Shown here: piece after piece, positions 8,038 to 17,484 of the stretch
Numbering within the stretch: position 1 is the first letter of the stretch
Layout: every line of letters starts with the position of its first letter
Source of the DNA: Mycobacterium simiae
GTDB taxonomy: Bacteria > Actinomycetota > Actinomycetes > Mycobacteriales > Mycobacteriaceae
NCBI RefSeq assembly: GCF_008370645.1
Contig: NZ_VTZN01000002.1
Location: 1 to 64,000 of the forward strand
Direction: 5' to 3'
DNA: 64,000 nt
Notes under the pieces: model-generated
Told to the model about the DNA's origin: nothing
Seen by the model: only the letters and a program-made list of their open reading frames with translations
The model's database searches: none
Translations under genes and position numbers: made by a program

Positions 8038-9612
8038 ATGCAACATGCACACCAGCGCGGCGCGCCGGAGCTTGACCGCGGCGATCAGGTCGAACCTGAC
8101 CAAACCACCGATCCTCGGTCACGAAAAAATCGAGTTCAATCAGTCATCCGCCACGACCTGCCGTCTTCGCTTGTTGTTTTCCTGGTTGCGCTGCCCTTGT
8201 CTTTGGGCATCGCCATCGCATCCGATGCACCGGTACTCGCAGGTCTGATTGCCGCGATCGTCGGCGGCATCGTCGGCGGAGCTATCGGCGGATCACCGCT
8301 GCAGGTTAGTGGGCCCGCAGCCGGGCTGACTGTTGTAGTAGCCGATCTTATCTCCGAGTTCGGCTGGGGATTAACTTGTTTCATCACCGTGATCGCAGGC
8401 GCCACGCAAGTACTGTTGGGGTTCTGTCGGGTTGCACGGGCCGCCCTTGCGATCTCGCCGGTGGTCGTGCATGCGATGCTGGCCGGCATCGGAATCACTA
8501 TCGCCCTTCAACAAACACACGTGTTGCTCGGTGGCGAGTCCCATAGCTCAGCCTGGGCGAACGTGACCGCGCTACCAGCCCAAGTTCTCGGGGCGCACAA
8601 GCCTGGAGTGATCCTGGGTCTGCTGGTGATCGCCATCATGGTGGCCTGGCGCTGGGCACCCGCCAAGTTGGCTGCCGTTCCCGGTCCCTTGGTGGCCGTC
8701 GTGGTGGTCACCGTTGCATCAGTGGTATTTCCGTTTCACGTGTCGCGGATCGCGCTCGAGGGTTCACTGCCCGATGCATTGCAGCTTCCTGCAATTCCGC
8801 ACGGAAACTGGGGCGCCGTCGCGATCGGCGTCATCACAGTCACACTGATCACCAGTGTCCAAAGTCTGCTGACGGCGGTCGCGACGGACAAGATGCACAG
8901 TGGTCCTCGTTCCGAGTTGGACCGAGAGCTGATCGGACAGGGTGCCTCGAACATGGTGTCGGGAGCAATCGGGGGTCTTCCCATCGCTGGCGTCATCGTC
9001 CGCACCTCCGCAAATATCAAGGCAGGCGCCAAGACTCGCGCTTCGACCATCTTGCACGGGTTCTGGGTAATGCTATTTGCGCTTCCGTTCGCCGGGCTCA
9101 TCGAACTGATTCCCAGTGCCGCGCTCGCCGGTCTGCTCATCGTCATCGGCATTCAGCTACTGCAGCCGGCCCACATCGAAACCGCGGTTAAAACTGGCGA
9201 TTTCGCTATCTACCTGGTGACAATCGTCGCCGTCGTATTCCTCAATCTCCTCCATGGGGTGATGATCGGACTCGTTTTGGCCATCGCCGTGACCGGATGG
9301 CGGGTGATACAGGCCAGGATTGACGCGCACCCGATCGACGACGAATGGCGGGTGGTAGTGGAGGGGACATGCACCTTCTTGGCGCTGCCCCGGCTTACGC
9401 AGGTGCTGGCTTCGATCCCCGAACGCACTACGGTGACTTTGCTGATCGCGGTCAACTACCTCGATCACGCTGCGCACCAAGCGATTACCGACTGGCAGCG
9501 TCAGCACCACGACACCGGCGGCAAAGTACACGTACGGGGCGCCCTCAAGAGGGGCCATTCGGCGCGCAGAGAACACCTCATCGAAGGGGAATCGTCGGAA
9601 GCTGCCGCCTGA
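8038..9612 (+). CDS. SulP family anion transporter, copy 2
   Basis: A 524-residue paralogue of the preceding gene, collinear throughout (VIRHDLP, ALPLSLGIAIASDAPVL, VVVHAMLAGIGITIALQQTH), with the same divergent STAS-like C terminus (EWRVVVEGTCTFLALPRL). It differs mainly in a longer hydrophilic N terminus. The ATG at 8038 follows GAGGAAGCGACCG; the frame is open to 7930, but those codons fall in the leader shared with copy 1. Both copies being intact suggests two anion carriers of different affinity or regulation rather than a decaying duplicate. It converges with htpX, 45 nt away. Confidence 0.9.
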   Translation: MQHAHQRGAPELDRGDQVEPDQTTDPRSRKNRVQSVIRHDLPSSLVVFLVALPLSLGIAIASDAPVLAGLIAAIVGGIVGGAIGGSPLQVSGPAAGLTVVVADLISEFGWGLTCFITVIAGATQVLLGFCRVARAALAISPVVVHAMLAGIGITIALQQTHVLLGGESHSSAWANVTALPAQVLGAHKPGVILGLLVIAIMVAWRWAPAKLAAVPGPLVAVVVVTVASVVFPFHVSRIALEGSLPDALQLPAIPHGNWGAVAIGVITVTLITSVQSLLTAVATDKMHSGPRSELDRELIGQGASNMVSGAIGGLPIAGVIVRTSANIKAGAKTRASTILHGFWVMLFALPFAGLIELIPSAALAGLLIVIGIQLLQPAHIETAVKTGDFAIYLVTIVAVVFLNLLHGVMIGLVLAIAVTGWRVIQARIDAHPIDDEWRVVVEGTCTFLALPRLTQVLASIPERTTVTLLIAVNYLDHAAHQAITDWQRQHHDTGGKVHVRGALKRGHSARREHLIEGESSEAAA

Positions 9613-9657
9613 TTGGCGATCCGCCAGCTTCTGAGCGTGCTTCGCCAGCCGCAATGG

Positions 9658-10518
9658 CTAGCCGCGCGCCATGGCTTCCAAGCGGCGGATGCGGTCTTCG
9701 ATCGGCGGGTGCGTCGCGAACAACGACCCGATCCGCTCCCCCGCACGAAACGGGTTGGCGATCATCAGGTGAGCCTGGCTAGCCAGCTGCGGCTCCGGTG
9801 GTAGCGGTGCCATTTGCACGCCGCCGGAGATCTTGCGCAAGGCCGACGCCAACGCCAGCGGGTCGCCGGTCAACACCGCGCCCGATTCGTCGGCCTGGTA
9901 TTCACGCGATCGCGACACCGCCAGCCGCACTACCGTCGCGGCGATCGGGCCCAGCAGCGACACGAGCAGCAGCGCAAAAGGGTTGCTGTTTTCCCGATTG
10001 CCGCCAAACATCCCCATCCACATGGCCATGTTGGCCAGGGCGGTGATCACCGACGCCAGCGCGCCCGCAATACAGGAGATCAGGATGTCGCGGTTGTAAA
10101 CGTGGGATAGCTCGTGTCCCAGCACGGCGCGCAATTCACGCTCGTTGAGGATCTGCAGGATGCCCGTCGTGCAGCACACGGCGGCGTTGCGGGGATTGCG
10201 GCCGGTGGCGAAGGCATTGGGCGCAGCGGTGTCGCTGATGTACAGCCGCGGCATCGGCTGGTGGGCACTGGTGGCCAACTCGCGCACGATCCGATACATC
10301 GCCGGCGCCTGCAGCTCCGAAACCGGCTGCGCGTGCATCGCCCGCAGGGCCAGCTTGTCGCTGTTGAAGTAGACATAGACATTCATCCCAACGGCAAACA
10401 GCGTGGCCAGGATCAACGCCGTCCGGCCGAACAGCGCGCCGACCAGCACGATCAGGGCGGACATACCGACCAACAGCAAAAATGTCTTCAGCCGGTTGGC
10501 ATGCGGATGCCAGGTCAT
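9658..10518 (-). CDS. htpX: Protease HtpX
   Basis: A 286-residue membrane-embedded zinc metalloprotease (M48B) that degrades misfolded membrane proteins. Two N-terminal transmembrane helices (about 12-30 and 34-50) precede the zinc motif HELSH (H135, H139). Two more helices follow, and then [11 protein letters not shown], which supplies the third zinc ligand. The start [11 protein letters not shown] has GGAGGA upstream; the frame continues 8 codons further without support. Length matches the mycobacterial protein. It is the last gene of the minus-strand pair with grcC1, 87 nt downstream of that stop. Confidence 0.96.
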   Translation of the reverse strand: MTWHPHANRLKTFLLLVGMSALIVLVGALFGRTALILATLFAVGMNVYVYFNSDKLALRAMHAQPVSELQAPAMYRIVRELATSAHQPMPRLYISDTAAPNAFATGRNPRNAAVCCTTGILQILNERELRAVLGHELSHVYNRDILISCIAGALASVITALANMAMWMGMFGGNRENSNPFALLLVSLLGPIAATVVRLAVSRSREYQADESGAVLTGDPLALASALRKISGGVQMAPLPPEPQLASQAHLMIANPFRAGERIGSLFATHPPIEDRIRRLEAMARG

Positions 10519-10605
10519 CAGTGTGTGTCCTCCTACGAACACCTCGGGTTGGGCGATTACTGCTGAGTCAACGCCCGAAACCGCCCACGGGTTCCGCAGC
10601 GGCCG

Positions 10606-11613
10606 CTAGCCGTGCCGGCTGACGGTGTATTCGACCAGTGCGGCCAGGGCCTGGCGGCCCGGCACATCAGGCAGCAGATCCAGCTCATGACGCGCCGCAG
10701 CCGCGTATTGCCCCAGCACTTGCTTTGCTTTGGCCATCCCCGACGACGCCCGCAACAGCAACAGCGCCTCGAGCACCGCGTCGTCATCGTGGATGGGTCC
10801 GGCGAGCAAGGTACGCAGCCGCGCGCCATCGGGTCCGCGCTCCTGCAGCGCGTAGAGCATCGGCAAGGTGCGCACCCCTTCACGCAGATCGGTGCCAGGT
10901 AGCTTGCCGGACTCCTCCGACGCGCTGTCGATGTCGATGATGTCGTCGGCGATCTGGAACGCGGTGCCCACGATGCCGCCGAGCCGGCTCAGCCGCTCCA
11001 CCTGCTCCCCGGCTGCGCCGGAGAACATGCCACCGAACCGCCCCGCGGCTCCGATCAGACACCCGGTCTTCTCATCGACAACCTTCAAGTACTGCTCGAT
11101 CAGGTTCACCCCCTCGGAGGCACCGCGGGTCTCGCGCATCTGCCCGGTAACCAGCTGAGCGAAGGTGTCGGCGACGATGCGCACCGCCTCCGGCCCCAGC
11201 CGCGATACCAGACGCGAGGCCGTCGCCAGCAGGTAGTCGCCGGCCAGTATGGCGACGTTGTTGCCCCAGCGGGCGTTGGCGCTGGGGGCACCGCGGCGGA
11301 CCTTCGCCTCGTCCATCACATCGTCGTGGTACAGCGTCGCCAGGTGGATCAGTTCGACCACCGCGCCGGCAACGACCACGTCCTCGGTGTCCGGGTTGGG
11401 CCCGACCTGGGCGGACAGCACGGTAAACAGCGGTCGGAAGCGCTTGCCGCCAGCCTTGAACAGGTGCAGTAGGGAGTCGGTCATCACCTCGTCGGCGCCG
11501 CGCAACTCGGTATCCATGAGCTGCTCGATCCGGGCAACACCGTCACGCACAGCTGTGGCGAATTGGGCGTCACCCAAATCGACGCCTGCCACCACCGTCG
11601 CCGGAGTTCTCAT
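10606..11613 (-). CDS. grcC1: Polyprenyl diphosphate synthase GrcC1
   Basis: A 335-residue trans-prenyl diphosphate synthase that condenses isopentenyl diphosphate units. Both aspartate-rich motifs are present: DDVMD at 97-101 and DDIID at 223-227, with the conserved GGKRFRP at 55-61. Position next to menJ and the men genes points to the menaquinone side chain, an inference from context. The ATG at 11613 fits the family length; the same frame stays open far upstream, antisense to menJ, which is a high-GC artefact. The -10-like TATGTT ends 6 nt before the ATG, so the transcript is probably leaderless. Confidence 0.94.
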   Translation of the reverse strand: MRTPATVVAGVDLGDAQFATAVRDGVARIEQLMDTELRGADEVMTDSLLHLFKAGGKRFRPLFTVLSAQVGPNPDTEDVVVAGAVVELIHLATLYHDDVMDEAKVRRGAPSANARWGNNVAILAGDYLLATASRLVSRLGPEAVRIVADTFAQLVTGQMRETRGASEGVNLIEQYLKVVDEKTGCLIGAAGRFGGMFSGAAGEQVERLSRLGGIVGTAFQIADDIIDIDSASEESGKLPGTDLREGVRTLPMLYALQERGPDGARLRTLLAGPIHDDDAVLEALLLLRASSGMAKAKQVLGQYAAAARHELDLLPDVPGRQALAALVEYTVSRHG

Positions 11614-11619
11614 TCGACC

Positions 11620-11627
11620 AACATACT
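11620..11627. promoter_or_regulatory. Overlapping divergent -10 elements, grcC1/menJ
   Basis: AACATACT reads TATGTT on the minus strand (6 nt before the grcC1 ATG) and CATACT on the plus strand (7 nt before the menJ GTG at 11635). The two start codons lie only about 20 nt apart, so both messages are predicted to be leaderless and to compete for polymerase. Confidence 0.45.
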
Positions 11628-11634
11628 GGTGGGC

Positions 11635-12855
11635 GTGAAGACCAGTGCTGACCTGGTAGTGGTGGGCGCCGGACCGGCCGGGTCGGCGGCGGCCGCCTGG
11701 GCTGCCCGCGCCGGCCTGGATGTGCTCGTCATCGATTCCGCCAGCTTCCCCCGCGACAAGGCCTGCGGCGACGGCCTGACCCCGCGTGCGATCGGCGAAC
11801 TGGAACGGCTGGGGCTCGGCGAGTGGCTGGCCGGCCACATCCGCCATCGCGGCCTGCGTCTGAGCGGATTCGGCGGCGAGCTGGAAGTCGCCTGGCCCGG
11901 CCCGTCGTTTCCGCGCTACAGCACTGCGGTGGCCCGCACCGAACTGGACGAACGCATCCGCAAGGTCGCCGAGGATCGCGGAGCGCGCATGTTGCTTGGC
12001 ATCAAAGCCATTGGCGTACACCATGACTCGTCGAGACGCGTGGTATCGGTAACCTTGGCTGACCGTGCCGAGGTGCCCTGCCGGCAGTTGATCGTCGCCG
12101 ACGGGGCCCGGTCGTCGCTGAGCCGCAAGCTGGGCCGGCGCTGGCATCAGGAGACGGTGTATGGCATCGCTGCTCGGGGATACTTGGGCTCGGCGCGCGC
12201 GAATGAGCCGTGGCTGACGTCGCATCTGGAACTGCGCTCCCCCGACGGCGCGGTGCAGCCGGGCTACGGCTGGATTTTCCCGCTGGGCAACGGCGAAGTG
12301 AACATCGGCGTCGGAGCACTCTCCACCACGAAGCGGCCCGCCCAGTTGGCGCTGCGGCCGCTGATGTCGTATTACACCGATCTGCGCCGCGACGAGTGGG
12401 GCTTCACCGGCGAGCCCCGGGCCGTGGCTTCGGCGTTGCTGCCGATGGGCGGCGCGGTGTCCGGGGTAGCCGGACCAAATTGGATGCTGATCGGTGATGC
12501 CGCGGCCTGCGTCAACCCGCTCAACGGCGAAGGCATCGATTACGGGCTGGAGACGGGTCGCCTGGCCGCCGAGGTACTGGGCTCGGGTGACCTGTCGCGG
12601 CTGTGGCCTTCGTTGCTGCGTAACCACTACGCTCGGGGATTCTCAGTGGCGCGCCGGCTGGCGTTATTGCTGACGTTCCAACGGTTCCTGCCCGCGATCG
12701 GGCCCGTCGTGATCCGCTCCAGCGCTTTGATGACGATCGCGGTGCGGGTGATGGCCAATCTGGTTACCGAGGAAGACGACGATTGGGTGGCGCGAGTGTG
12801 GCATGGCTCGGGTCGGGCGTCGCGGCTGATCGATCGCCGGCCACCGTTCAGCTGA
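11635..12855 (+). CDS. menJ: Menaquinone reductase MenJ
   Basis: A 406-residue geranylgeranyl-reductase-family flavoprotein. In mycobacteria MenJ saturates one isoprene unit of menaquinone-9 to give MK-9(II-H2). Near the N terminus is the FAD Rossmann motif VVGAGPAGSAAAAWAARAG. Further on are the family motif CGDGLTPRA and the second FAD motif LIGDAAACVNPLNGEGIDYG. The GTG at 11635 sits 7 nt after a -10-like CATACT; an alternative GTG at 11629 adds two residues and would match the annotated length of Rv0561c (from memory). It is transcribed divergently from grcC1, so chain synthesis and chain reduction share a promoter region. Confidence 0.94.
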   Translation: MKTSADLVVVGAGPAGSAAAAWAARAGLDVLVIDSASFPRDKACGDGLTPRAIGELERLGLGEWLAGHIRHRGLRLSGFGGELEVAWPGPSFPRYSTAVARTELDERIRKVAEDRGARMLLGIKAIGVHHDSSRRVVSVTLADRAEVPCRQLIVADGARSSLSRKLGRRWHQETVYGIAARGYLGSARANEPWLTSHLELRSPDGAVQPGYGWIFPLGNGEVNIGVGALSTTKRPAQLALRPLMSYYTDLRRDEWGFTGEPRAVASALLPMGGAVSGVAGPNWMLIGDAAACVNPLNGEGIDYGLETGRLAAEVLGSGDLSRLWPSLLRNHYARGFSVARRLALLLTFQRFLPAIGPVVIRSSALMTIAVRVMANLVTEEDDDWVARVWHGSGRASRLIDRRPPFS

Positions 12856-12894
12856 GCCCACCCGCCACCGGCGACGAGGAGTATAGTCCGGCTA

Positions 12895-13233
12895 ATGAAG
12901 GCAACGGGGCTGGCTCTCATTACCTCGGTGGCCGCGCTCGCCATCGGACTGGCTGCGCCCGCACGGGCCGACGACTACGACTACACCTTCAAGCAAACCG
13001 TCAACCGCTTCGGCGTTTACGGCCCGCAGGACCAGCTCGCGTGGCTGGGCAAGATCAGCTGCGAGCGGCTGGAGAGGGGCGTCGACGGCGATGCCTACAA
13101 GTCGGCCGCCTTCTTGCAGCGCAACCTGCCGCGCGGCACCACTCAAGGGCAGGCGTTGCAGTTCCTGGGTGCCGCGATCGACCACTACTGCCCCGAGCAG
13201 ATCGGGGTGCTGCAGCGGGTCGGCACTAGCTAA
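12895..13233 (+). CDS. Small secreted DUF732 protein
   Basis: A 112-residue protein with a signal peptide (about residues 1-25, ending APARADD), then a small helical domain with two cysteines (in KISCERL and DHYCPEQ) that probably form a disulfide, typical of DUF732. It matches the length of Rv0559c (from memory). Function unknown; exported. Its 3' end overlaps the convergent menG gene by 8 bases. Confidence 0.88.
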   Translation: MKATGLALITSVAALAIGLAAPARADDYDYTFKQTVNRFGVYGPQDQLAWLGKISCERLERGVDGDAYKSAAFLQRNLPRGTTQGQALQFLGAAIDHYCPEQIGVLQRVGTS

Positions 13234-13927
13234 TCAGGTTGCGCGGCTTATGCCCGGCATGCAAGGCCACGATTCCGCCGCTCAGGTTGCGCCACCGCAC
13301 CCCTGACCACCCGGCCCGCGAAATCTGCTGCGCCAGCGCCGCCTGGTCCGGCCAGGCCCGGATCGACTCGGCAAGGTACACGTAGGCCTCGGGGTTGCTG
13401 GACACCGCTCGCGCCACTCGCGGCAACGCCTGCATCAGGTATTCCTTGTAGACAGTGGCGAACAATGCGCTTGTGGGCGTAGAGAATTCGCACACCACCA
13501 ACCGGCCACCGGGGCGGGTGACGCGCGCCATCTCGCGCAGCGCGATGGGAAAGTCGGCGACGTTGCGCAGCCCGAAGCTGATGGTGACCGCGTCGAATAC
13601 CGCGTCGGCGAACGGCAGGCGGGTGGCGTCAGCGGCGACCTTGGGCACCTTGCGGGCGCTGCCGGCCGCAAGCATCCCGACGGAAAAGTCGGCGGCCACG
13701 CACCACGCGCCAGACTTTGCGAGCTCCACCGTGGAGACGGCCGTACCCGCGGCCAGATCCAGCACGTTGTCGCCGGGACCGATCCGCAACGCCGACCGGG
13801 TGGCCCGCCGCCAGTACCGGTCCTGGCCCAGCGACAGCACAGTGTTGGTCAGGTCGTAGCGACGGGCGACCCCGTCGAACATCGACGCGACGTCCCGGGG
13901 GTCCTTGTCTAGCGCCGCGCGACTCAC
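13226..13927 (-). CDS. menG: Demethylmenaquinone methyltransferase
   Basis: The 233-residue SAM-dependent enzyme makes the last methylation, converting demethylmenaquinone to menaquinone. SAM motif I is [16 protein letters not shown] near residue 57, and the UbiE/MenG signature [20 protein letters not shown] follows near residue 115, with VVCEFSTPT after it. This pathway step belongs with the other men genes here (also called menH or ubiE in older annotations). It is transcribed toward menJ and the DUF732 gene. No other gene lies close upstream. Confidence 0.95.
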   Translation of the reverse strand: MSRAALDKDPRDVASMFDGVARRYDLTNTVLSLGQDRYWRRATRSALRIGPGDNVLDLAAGTAVSTVELAKSGAWCVAADFSVGMLAAGSARKVPKVAADATRLPFADAVFDAVTISFGLRNVADFPIALREMARVTRPGGRLVVCEFSTPTSALFATVYKEYLMQALPRVARAVSSNPEAYVYLAESIRAWPDQAALAQQISRAGWSGVRWRNLSGGIVALHAGHKPRNLIS

Positions 13928-14234
13928 GCCTGAGACGCTACCCTGCGGTACTGCCGGTATCGGCGCTGGACGTGTTCCTGCCGGACTCTGATCTGCTGGC
14001 GCCGTTCCCTCCGCAGCGACGGTGCAGGTTGGCGCACGCCCGCGACGGCACCTTTACGACAGCGGCTTTCGGTAGTTCGGGCGCCGGTATGGAAGAGGTC
14101 CAGCGCAAAGCCAGGAAACCGCTGAGGCGACCGGCTCAAAACCGGTAGCGACTACAGATGTGGTTGGCTAGTCGAGGGATTCGGCCCCACAGATTGGACA
14201 GATGGAAGCCCAGGTATCGGTGCCACACCACCAG

Positions 14235-14259
14235 ATTTATTTGACTATGTCAAATAAAT
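14235..14259. promoter_or_regulatory. Perfect 11-3-11 palindrome, probable MarR operator
   Basis: ATTTATTTGAC, TAT, GTCAAATAAAT: a 25-bp AT-rich inverted repeat with no mismatch. It covers the -35 box of the downstream promoter, so a dimer bound here would block transcription. The second gene of the operon encodes a MarR-type repressor, the obvious candidate ligand. Confidence 0.8.
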
Positions 14260-14270
14260 GCGGTTATTCT
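14241..14270 (+). promoter_or_regulatory. Promoter of LLM/MarR operon
   Basis: TTGACT (14241-14246) lies inside the palindrome; TATTCT (14265-14270) follows after 18 bases. The -10 ends 7 bases before the ATG at 14278, giving a leaderless message. The rest of the gap after menG (13928-14234) shows no gene. Confidence 0.65.
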
Positions 14271-14277
14271 CGCGCAC

Positions 14278-15303
14278 ATGAAAGTCTTCGCTGCGATGGC
14301 TCCGGAGCTGCCCTTGGCCGAGGTCCCTGGATACGCGCGCCGGGTGGAACGGCTGGGATTCGACGGCGTGCATGTCGCGGAGACAATCCACGATTCGATG
14401 GCGACGGCGTTGCTGGCCGTGGAGCACACCACACGCATCACGGTGCGTACCGCGGTGACGTTGGCGTTCGTGCGCAGCCCGACGCTGGTGGCTTATGCTG
14501 CCTGGGATTTGGCGGTGCTGTCCGGCGGGCGATTTGAACTGGGGCTGGGAACGCAGATCAGGCAGAACATCCAGGACCGCTTCGGCATGCCCTGGACTGA
14601 GCCGCGCGCCCGGATGGCCGAGTATGTCGCTGTCTTGACGGCCCTGTTCGAGGCGTTCCGGACTGGGGAAAGTGTGCATTACGAAGGCGATTGCTACCGG
14701 GTTACCCGTCTGCAGCCGTATTTCAATCCGGGACCGAAGGACATTGCAGCGCCACATATCTGGTTGGGCGCGGTCAACGCTGGCATGTGCGAGCTGGCCG
14801 GTGCAACCGCGCACGGCGTGGTAACCCATTCCACCAACTCCGACCCGGACTATCTGCGTGCAGTGGTACGCCCGGCACTTGAGGGTGGCGCCCGCGGACG
14901 CGACAGGCAGCCATTACTTATCGCGTCGACCGCGATAGCAACCGGCAGCACCGACGCGGCGGTCGCCCGGGAACGCGAGCGCCAACGCCGCATGCTGGCC
15001 TTCTTGTTGTCCACGCCAGCGTATGCGCCGGCGCTGCAGCGGCGCGGCTGGACCGAATTGGCCGGCCGGCTGCGTACCCTGACGCACCAGCGGCGCTGGG
15101 ACGAATTGCCCACGGTGCTCAACGATGTCGCTCTGGATGAACTTCTGACTTGCGGTCGCTACGATGAGCTGCCGCAGCTCCTGCACACCAAGTACGCCAG
15201 TGTCGCGGACGGGGTGGTGCTGCCCCCGTTGGGTGATGACGACGATCGGCCGATCCGGCAGTGCGTCGAAAGCCTCAAGACCATGGGGACGAAGCGAACG
15301 TGA
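14278..15303 (+). CDS. LLM-class (F420-dependent type) oxidoreductase
   Basis: A 341-residue luciferase-like monooxygenase family protein; in actinobacteria such proteins commonly use cofactor F420. Visible features are the N-terminal strand-helix (MKVFAAMAPELP), RLGFDGVHVAETIHD, the substrate-face segment VRTAVTLAFVRSPT, LSGGRFELGLGTQ near residue 90, and PHIWLGAVNAGMCELA near 160. Substrate unknown. There is no Shine-Dalgarno because the message appears leaderless. It overlaps the MarR gene by four bases (GTGA), so the two are co-translated, and expression is probably relieved by a small ligand. Confidence 0.88.
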   Translation: MKVFAAMAPELPLAEVPGYARRVERLGFDGVHVAETIHDSMATALLAVEHTTRITVRTAVTLAFVRSPTLVAYAAWDLAVLSGGRFELGLGTQIRQNIQDRFGMPWTEPRARMAEYVAVLTALFEAFRTGESVHYEGDCYRVTRLQPYFNPGPKDIAAPHIWLGAVNAGMCELAGATAHGVVTHSTNSDPDYLRAVVRPALEGGARGRDRQPLLIASTAIATGSTDAAVARERERQRRMLAFLLSTPAYAPALQRRGWTELAGRLRTLTHQRRWDELPTVLNDVALDELLTCGRYDELPQLLHTKYASVADGVVLPPLGDDDDRPIRQCVESLKTMGTKRT

Positions 15304-15770
15304 CAGCCTCCCGCAAGCTGGATACGGTGGCCGCCATTAGTGCCACCCTCGCCCAAATCGTGCGGCTCAGCGTGAGTCGTTCGGCGTTCGCCGGCCAGGC
15401 TTCGGCCGCCGATACCGAGTTGTCGCAGCCCTCCTATGTGCTGCTTCGCGTCTTGATTGATGCGGGGCCGCTACCGCAGAGTCGCTTGGCCCGGTTGGCG
15501 CACATGGATGCCGGAATGGCGACTCGCCGGGTGCGGGCCCTGGTTGACGCCGGGCTGGTCACGCGATGCGCTGATCCACATGACGGGCGGATTTGGGTGA
15601 TCGAGGCGACCGCGGAGGGCCAACACGCCGCCGCGGCCTTGCACGAGGTGCGTAGAGATCACTTGGCGCGGGCACTCTCGGGGTGGTCGGCGGCCGAGCT
15701 TCGGGAGTTCAACCGACTCCTGACAAAGTTTCTCAACGACACCAAAAAGACTCCGATCGTCGAAACCTGA
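15300..15770 (+). CDS. MarR family transcriptional regulator
   Basis: A 156-residue winged-helix regulator. The HTH lies about residues 45-100 (LARLAHMDAGMATRRVRALVD, wing around DPHDGRIW), flanked by dimerisation helices. The start is GTG at 15300, whose GTGA overlaps the stop of the LLM gene. Together with the perfect palindrome over the operon promoter, this suggests autorepression and control of the adjacent oxidoreductase. It converges with mgtA, 8 bases away. Confidence 0.9.
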   Translation: MTASRKLDTVAAISATLAQIVRLSVSRSAFAGQASAADTELSQPSYVLLRVLIDAGPLPQSRLARLAHMDAGMATRRVRALVDAGLVTRCADPHDGRIWVIEATAEGQHAAAALHEVRRDHLARALSGWSAAELREFNRLLTKFLNDTKKTPIVET

Positions 15771-15778
15771 TGCAGTCC

Positions 15779-16924
15779 TTAGGCGTGTCGCCGGCGCCGC
15801 CACGGGTCGCGCGCGGACGGCAACAGCACCTGCTCGTAGTGGCCGAGCAGCTCGTCGCAGAGCACCGGCCAACCCCGACCAAGTACGCTGCGCCGCGCAG
15901 CCAGCGCGTAGCGGTGGCGTTCCTGGACCAGGTGGGCGACCGCGGCCGGCAACCGGGCCTCGAATTCGGCGACCGGAAGCAGCAGCCCGGTACGTTGCGG
16001 AGTGACCAGATCGCGTGGGCCGCCGGCGTCGGGGGCAATTACCGGCAGCCCCGACGCCAGCGCTTCCTGCACGACTTGGCAAAACGTCTCGTGCTCGCCG
16101 GTATGCACCAAGACGTCCATGCTGGCATATGCCCTCGCGAGCTCGGCGCCATACAGCGCACCGGTGAAAACCGCTGTCGGCATGCGGCTTTGCAGCTTGG
16201 CCCGGTCGACTCCAGCGCCAACGACGACCAGTTGCACCGCGCCCCCGGTCGACAGGTCCACGAGCCGCTCGACATGCTTTTCCGGGGCCAGCCGGCCGAC
16301 AAAACCGACGATAGGCCTGCCGTCCGGTGACCATCGTCGCCGCAGCCTGTCGTCTCGCTGGGACGGCGCGAACCGGTAGATGTCGACCCCCCGTGCCCAC
16401 CGGTAAACCCGGGGAAATCGTTGAACGGCAAGGGTTTCCATCGTAGCGGTGGATGGCGCCAGAGTGCGGTCGGCCAAGCTGTGCAGATGGCGAAACCAGG
16501 CCCACGCGGCACGAGACGTCAGCGGAATGCCGTAACTGGACGCGAAACCTGGCACGTCGGTCTGATACACCGCAACCGTGGGCACGCCGAGCCGGCGGGC
16601 CGCGCGCAGCCCGCCGTAACCCAGCAAGGCCGGTGACGCCAGATGCACCACGTCGGGGCCGAAGCCGCGCAGCACCCCAAGGATTCGCGGAGTGGGCACA
16701 CCCAGCGGCAGCGTGGTCACCTTAGGGAACATCCGCGCCGGCACCCGGTGCACCCGAATGCCGTCGTGCAGCCGGTCGGCGCGCGGCTTACCGGGAGGGT
16801 TATCCGGAGCGATCACCAGGGTTTCGTGACCGGTCCGGCGCAGCTGCGCGAGGATGTGCAGCACCGAGTTGCTGACACCGTTGACGTTCGGGAGGAACGA
16901 TTCGGCAACGATCGCAACGCGCAC
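15779..16924 (-). CDS. mgtA: GDP-mannose-dependent alpha-mannosyltransferase
   Basis: A 381-residue GT4 glycosyltransferase (GT-B fold). N-terminal acceptor domain [21 protein letters not shown]-terminal donor domain with [16 protein letters not shown] and the EX7E-type motif [19 protein letters not shown]. By length and context it is the mycobacterial MgtA (formerly PimB, Rv0557, from memory), which transfers mannose to glycolipid acceptors related to lipomannan. It is the last gene of the minus-strand menC-bpoC-menD-DUF3592 run, 62 nt after the DUF3592 stop. Confidence 0.92.
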   Translation of the reverse strand: MRVAIVAESFLPNVNGVSNSVLHILAQLRRTGHETLVIAPDNPPGKPRADRLHDGIRVHRVPARMFPKVTTLPLGVPTPRILGVLRGFGPDVVHLASPALLGYGGLRAARRLGVPTVAVYQTDVPGFASSYGIPLTSRAAWAWFRHLHSLADRTLAPSTATMETLAVQRFPRVYRWARGVDIYRFAPSQRDDRLRRRWSPDGRPIVGFVGRLAPEKHVERLVDLSTGGAVQLVVVGAGVDRAKLQSRMPTAVFTGALYGAELARAYASMDVLVHTGEHETFCQVVQEALASGLPVIAPDAGGPRDLVTPQRTGLLLPVAEFEARLPAAVAHLVQERHRYALAARRSVLGRGWPVLCDELLGHYEQVLLPSARDPWRRRRHA

Positions 16925-16986
16925 GCGACCACAGTCTCAGCGTCGACTGTCGGCAAGGTTGCCTGGTGGCATACACGGCGCGAAAT

Positions 16987-17484
16987 CTAACCGGCCTGCC
17001 TGTTCAGCCGCCGGTCCAGCAATGCCAGAGCGACCAGTGCGACCACCGCGGCCAGCCAGGCCACTACCGCGATCGACCCGGCAGGAATGATGGCCAGCCC
17101 GGCGTCACGGTGCTGCACCCGGACCAGGTTGGGATCTCGCTTGTTGTATTCGACGTAGATCCGCATACCGGTGGCCAGTTCGGACGGATAGAGCACCCCG
17201 AGCTCGGGCCGGTAGGTGACCCGGTCGGGGGTGACGAATTCGATGGTCGAACGTCGCGGTCCCGCGCTGAGTACCTCGGCCTGGGCAACCCCCATGTTGT
17301 GATCGATGGCCAGGTCGTTGCGCCAGGCACCGGCCACCAGCAGCATCGACTGCAGGGTCACGAGCGTGGTAGCGATCAGGACAGCGATCCGCGCCCAGCG
17401 CACCGCTCTCCTGACCGGAGTGTCCGTCATAGCTTCGCTAGTGCCATGAATCATGATGCGCAGCAATAGTTTCGGCGATCTCAC
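16987..17484 (-). CDS. DUF3592 membrane protein
   Basis: A 165-residue protein with a transmembrane helix at about 33-53, an extracytoplasmic beta-rich domain ([28 protein letters not shown]) and a second helix at about 132-157, the DUF3592 pattern. The GTG at 17484 overlaps the menD stop as GTGA, which favours this start over internal ATGs. Corresponds to Rv0556 (from memory). Function unknown; coupled to menD. Confidence 0.82.
   Translation of the reverse strand: MRSPKLLLRIMIHGTSEAMTDTPVRRAVRWARIAVLIATTLVTLQSMLLVAGAWRNDLAIDHNMGVAQAEVLSAGPRRSTIEFVTPDRVTYRPELGVLYPSELATGMRIYVEYNKRDPNLVRVQHRDAGLAIIPAGSIAVVAWLAAVVALVALALLDRRLNRQAG

Noticed and set aside
11614-12627. Upstream extension of the grcC1 frame to 673 codons
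   Set aside because: The extra codons are antisense to menJ; the conserved protein begins at the ATG at 11613.
14100-14160. GCGCAAAGCCA and GGAAACC reminiscent of a cyclic-di-GMP riboswitch
   Set aside because: The second stem-loop and the closing helix of that class are absent, and no gene follows within leader distance that shows this control.
14101-14200. tRNA-Leu-like anticodon arm: ACCGG-CTCAAAA-CCGGT with a later GGGATTCGGCCCC
   Set aside because: No acceptor stem pairs around it, no D arm of normal shape, and the T-arm-like sequence does not fold at the right distance.
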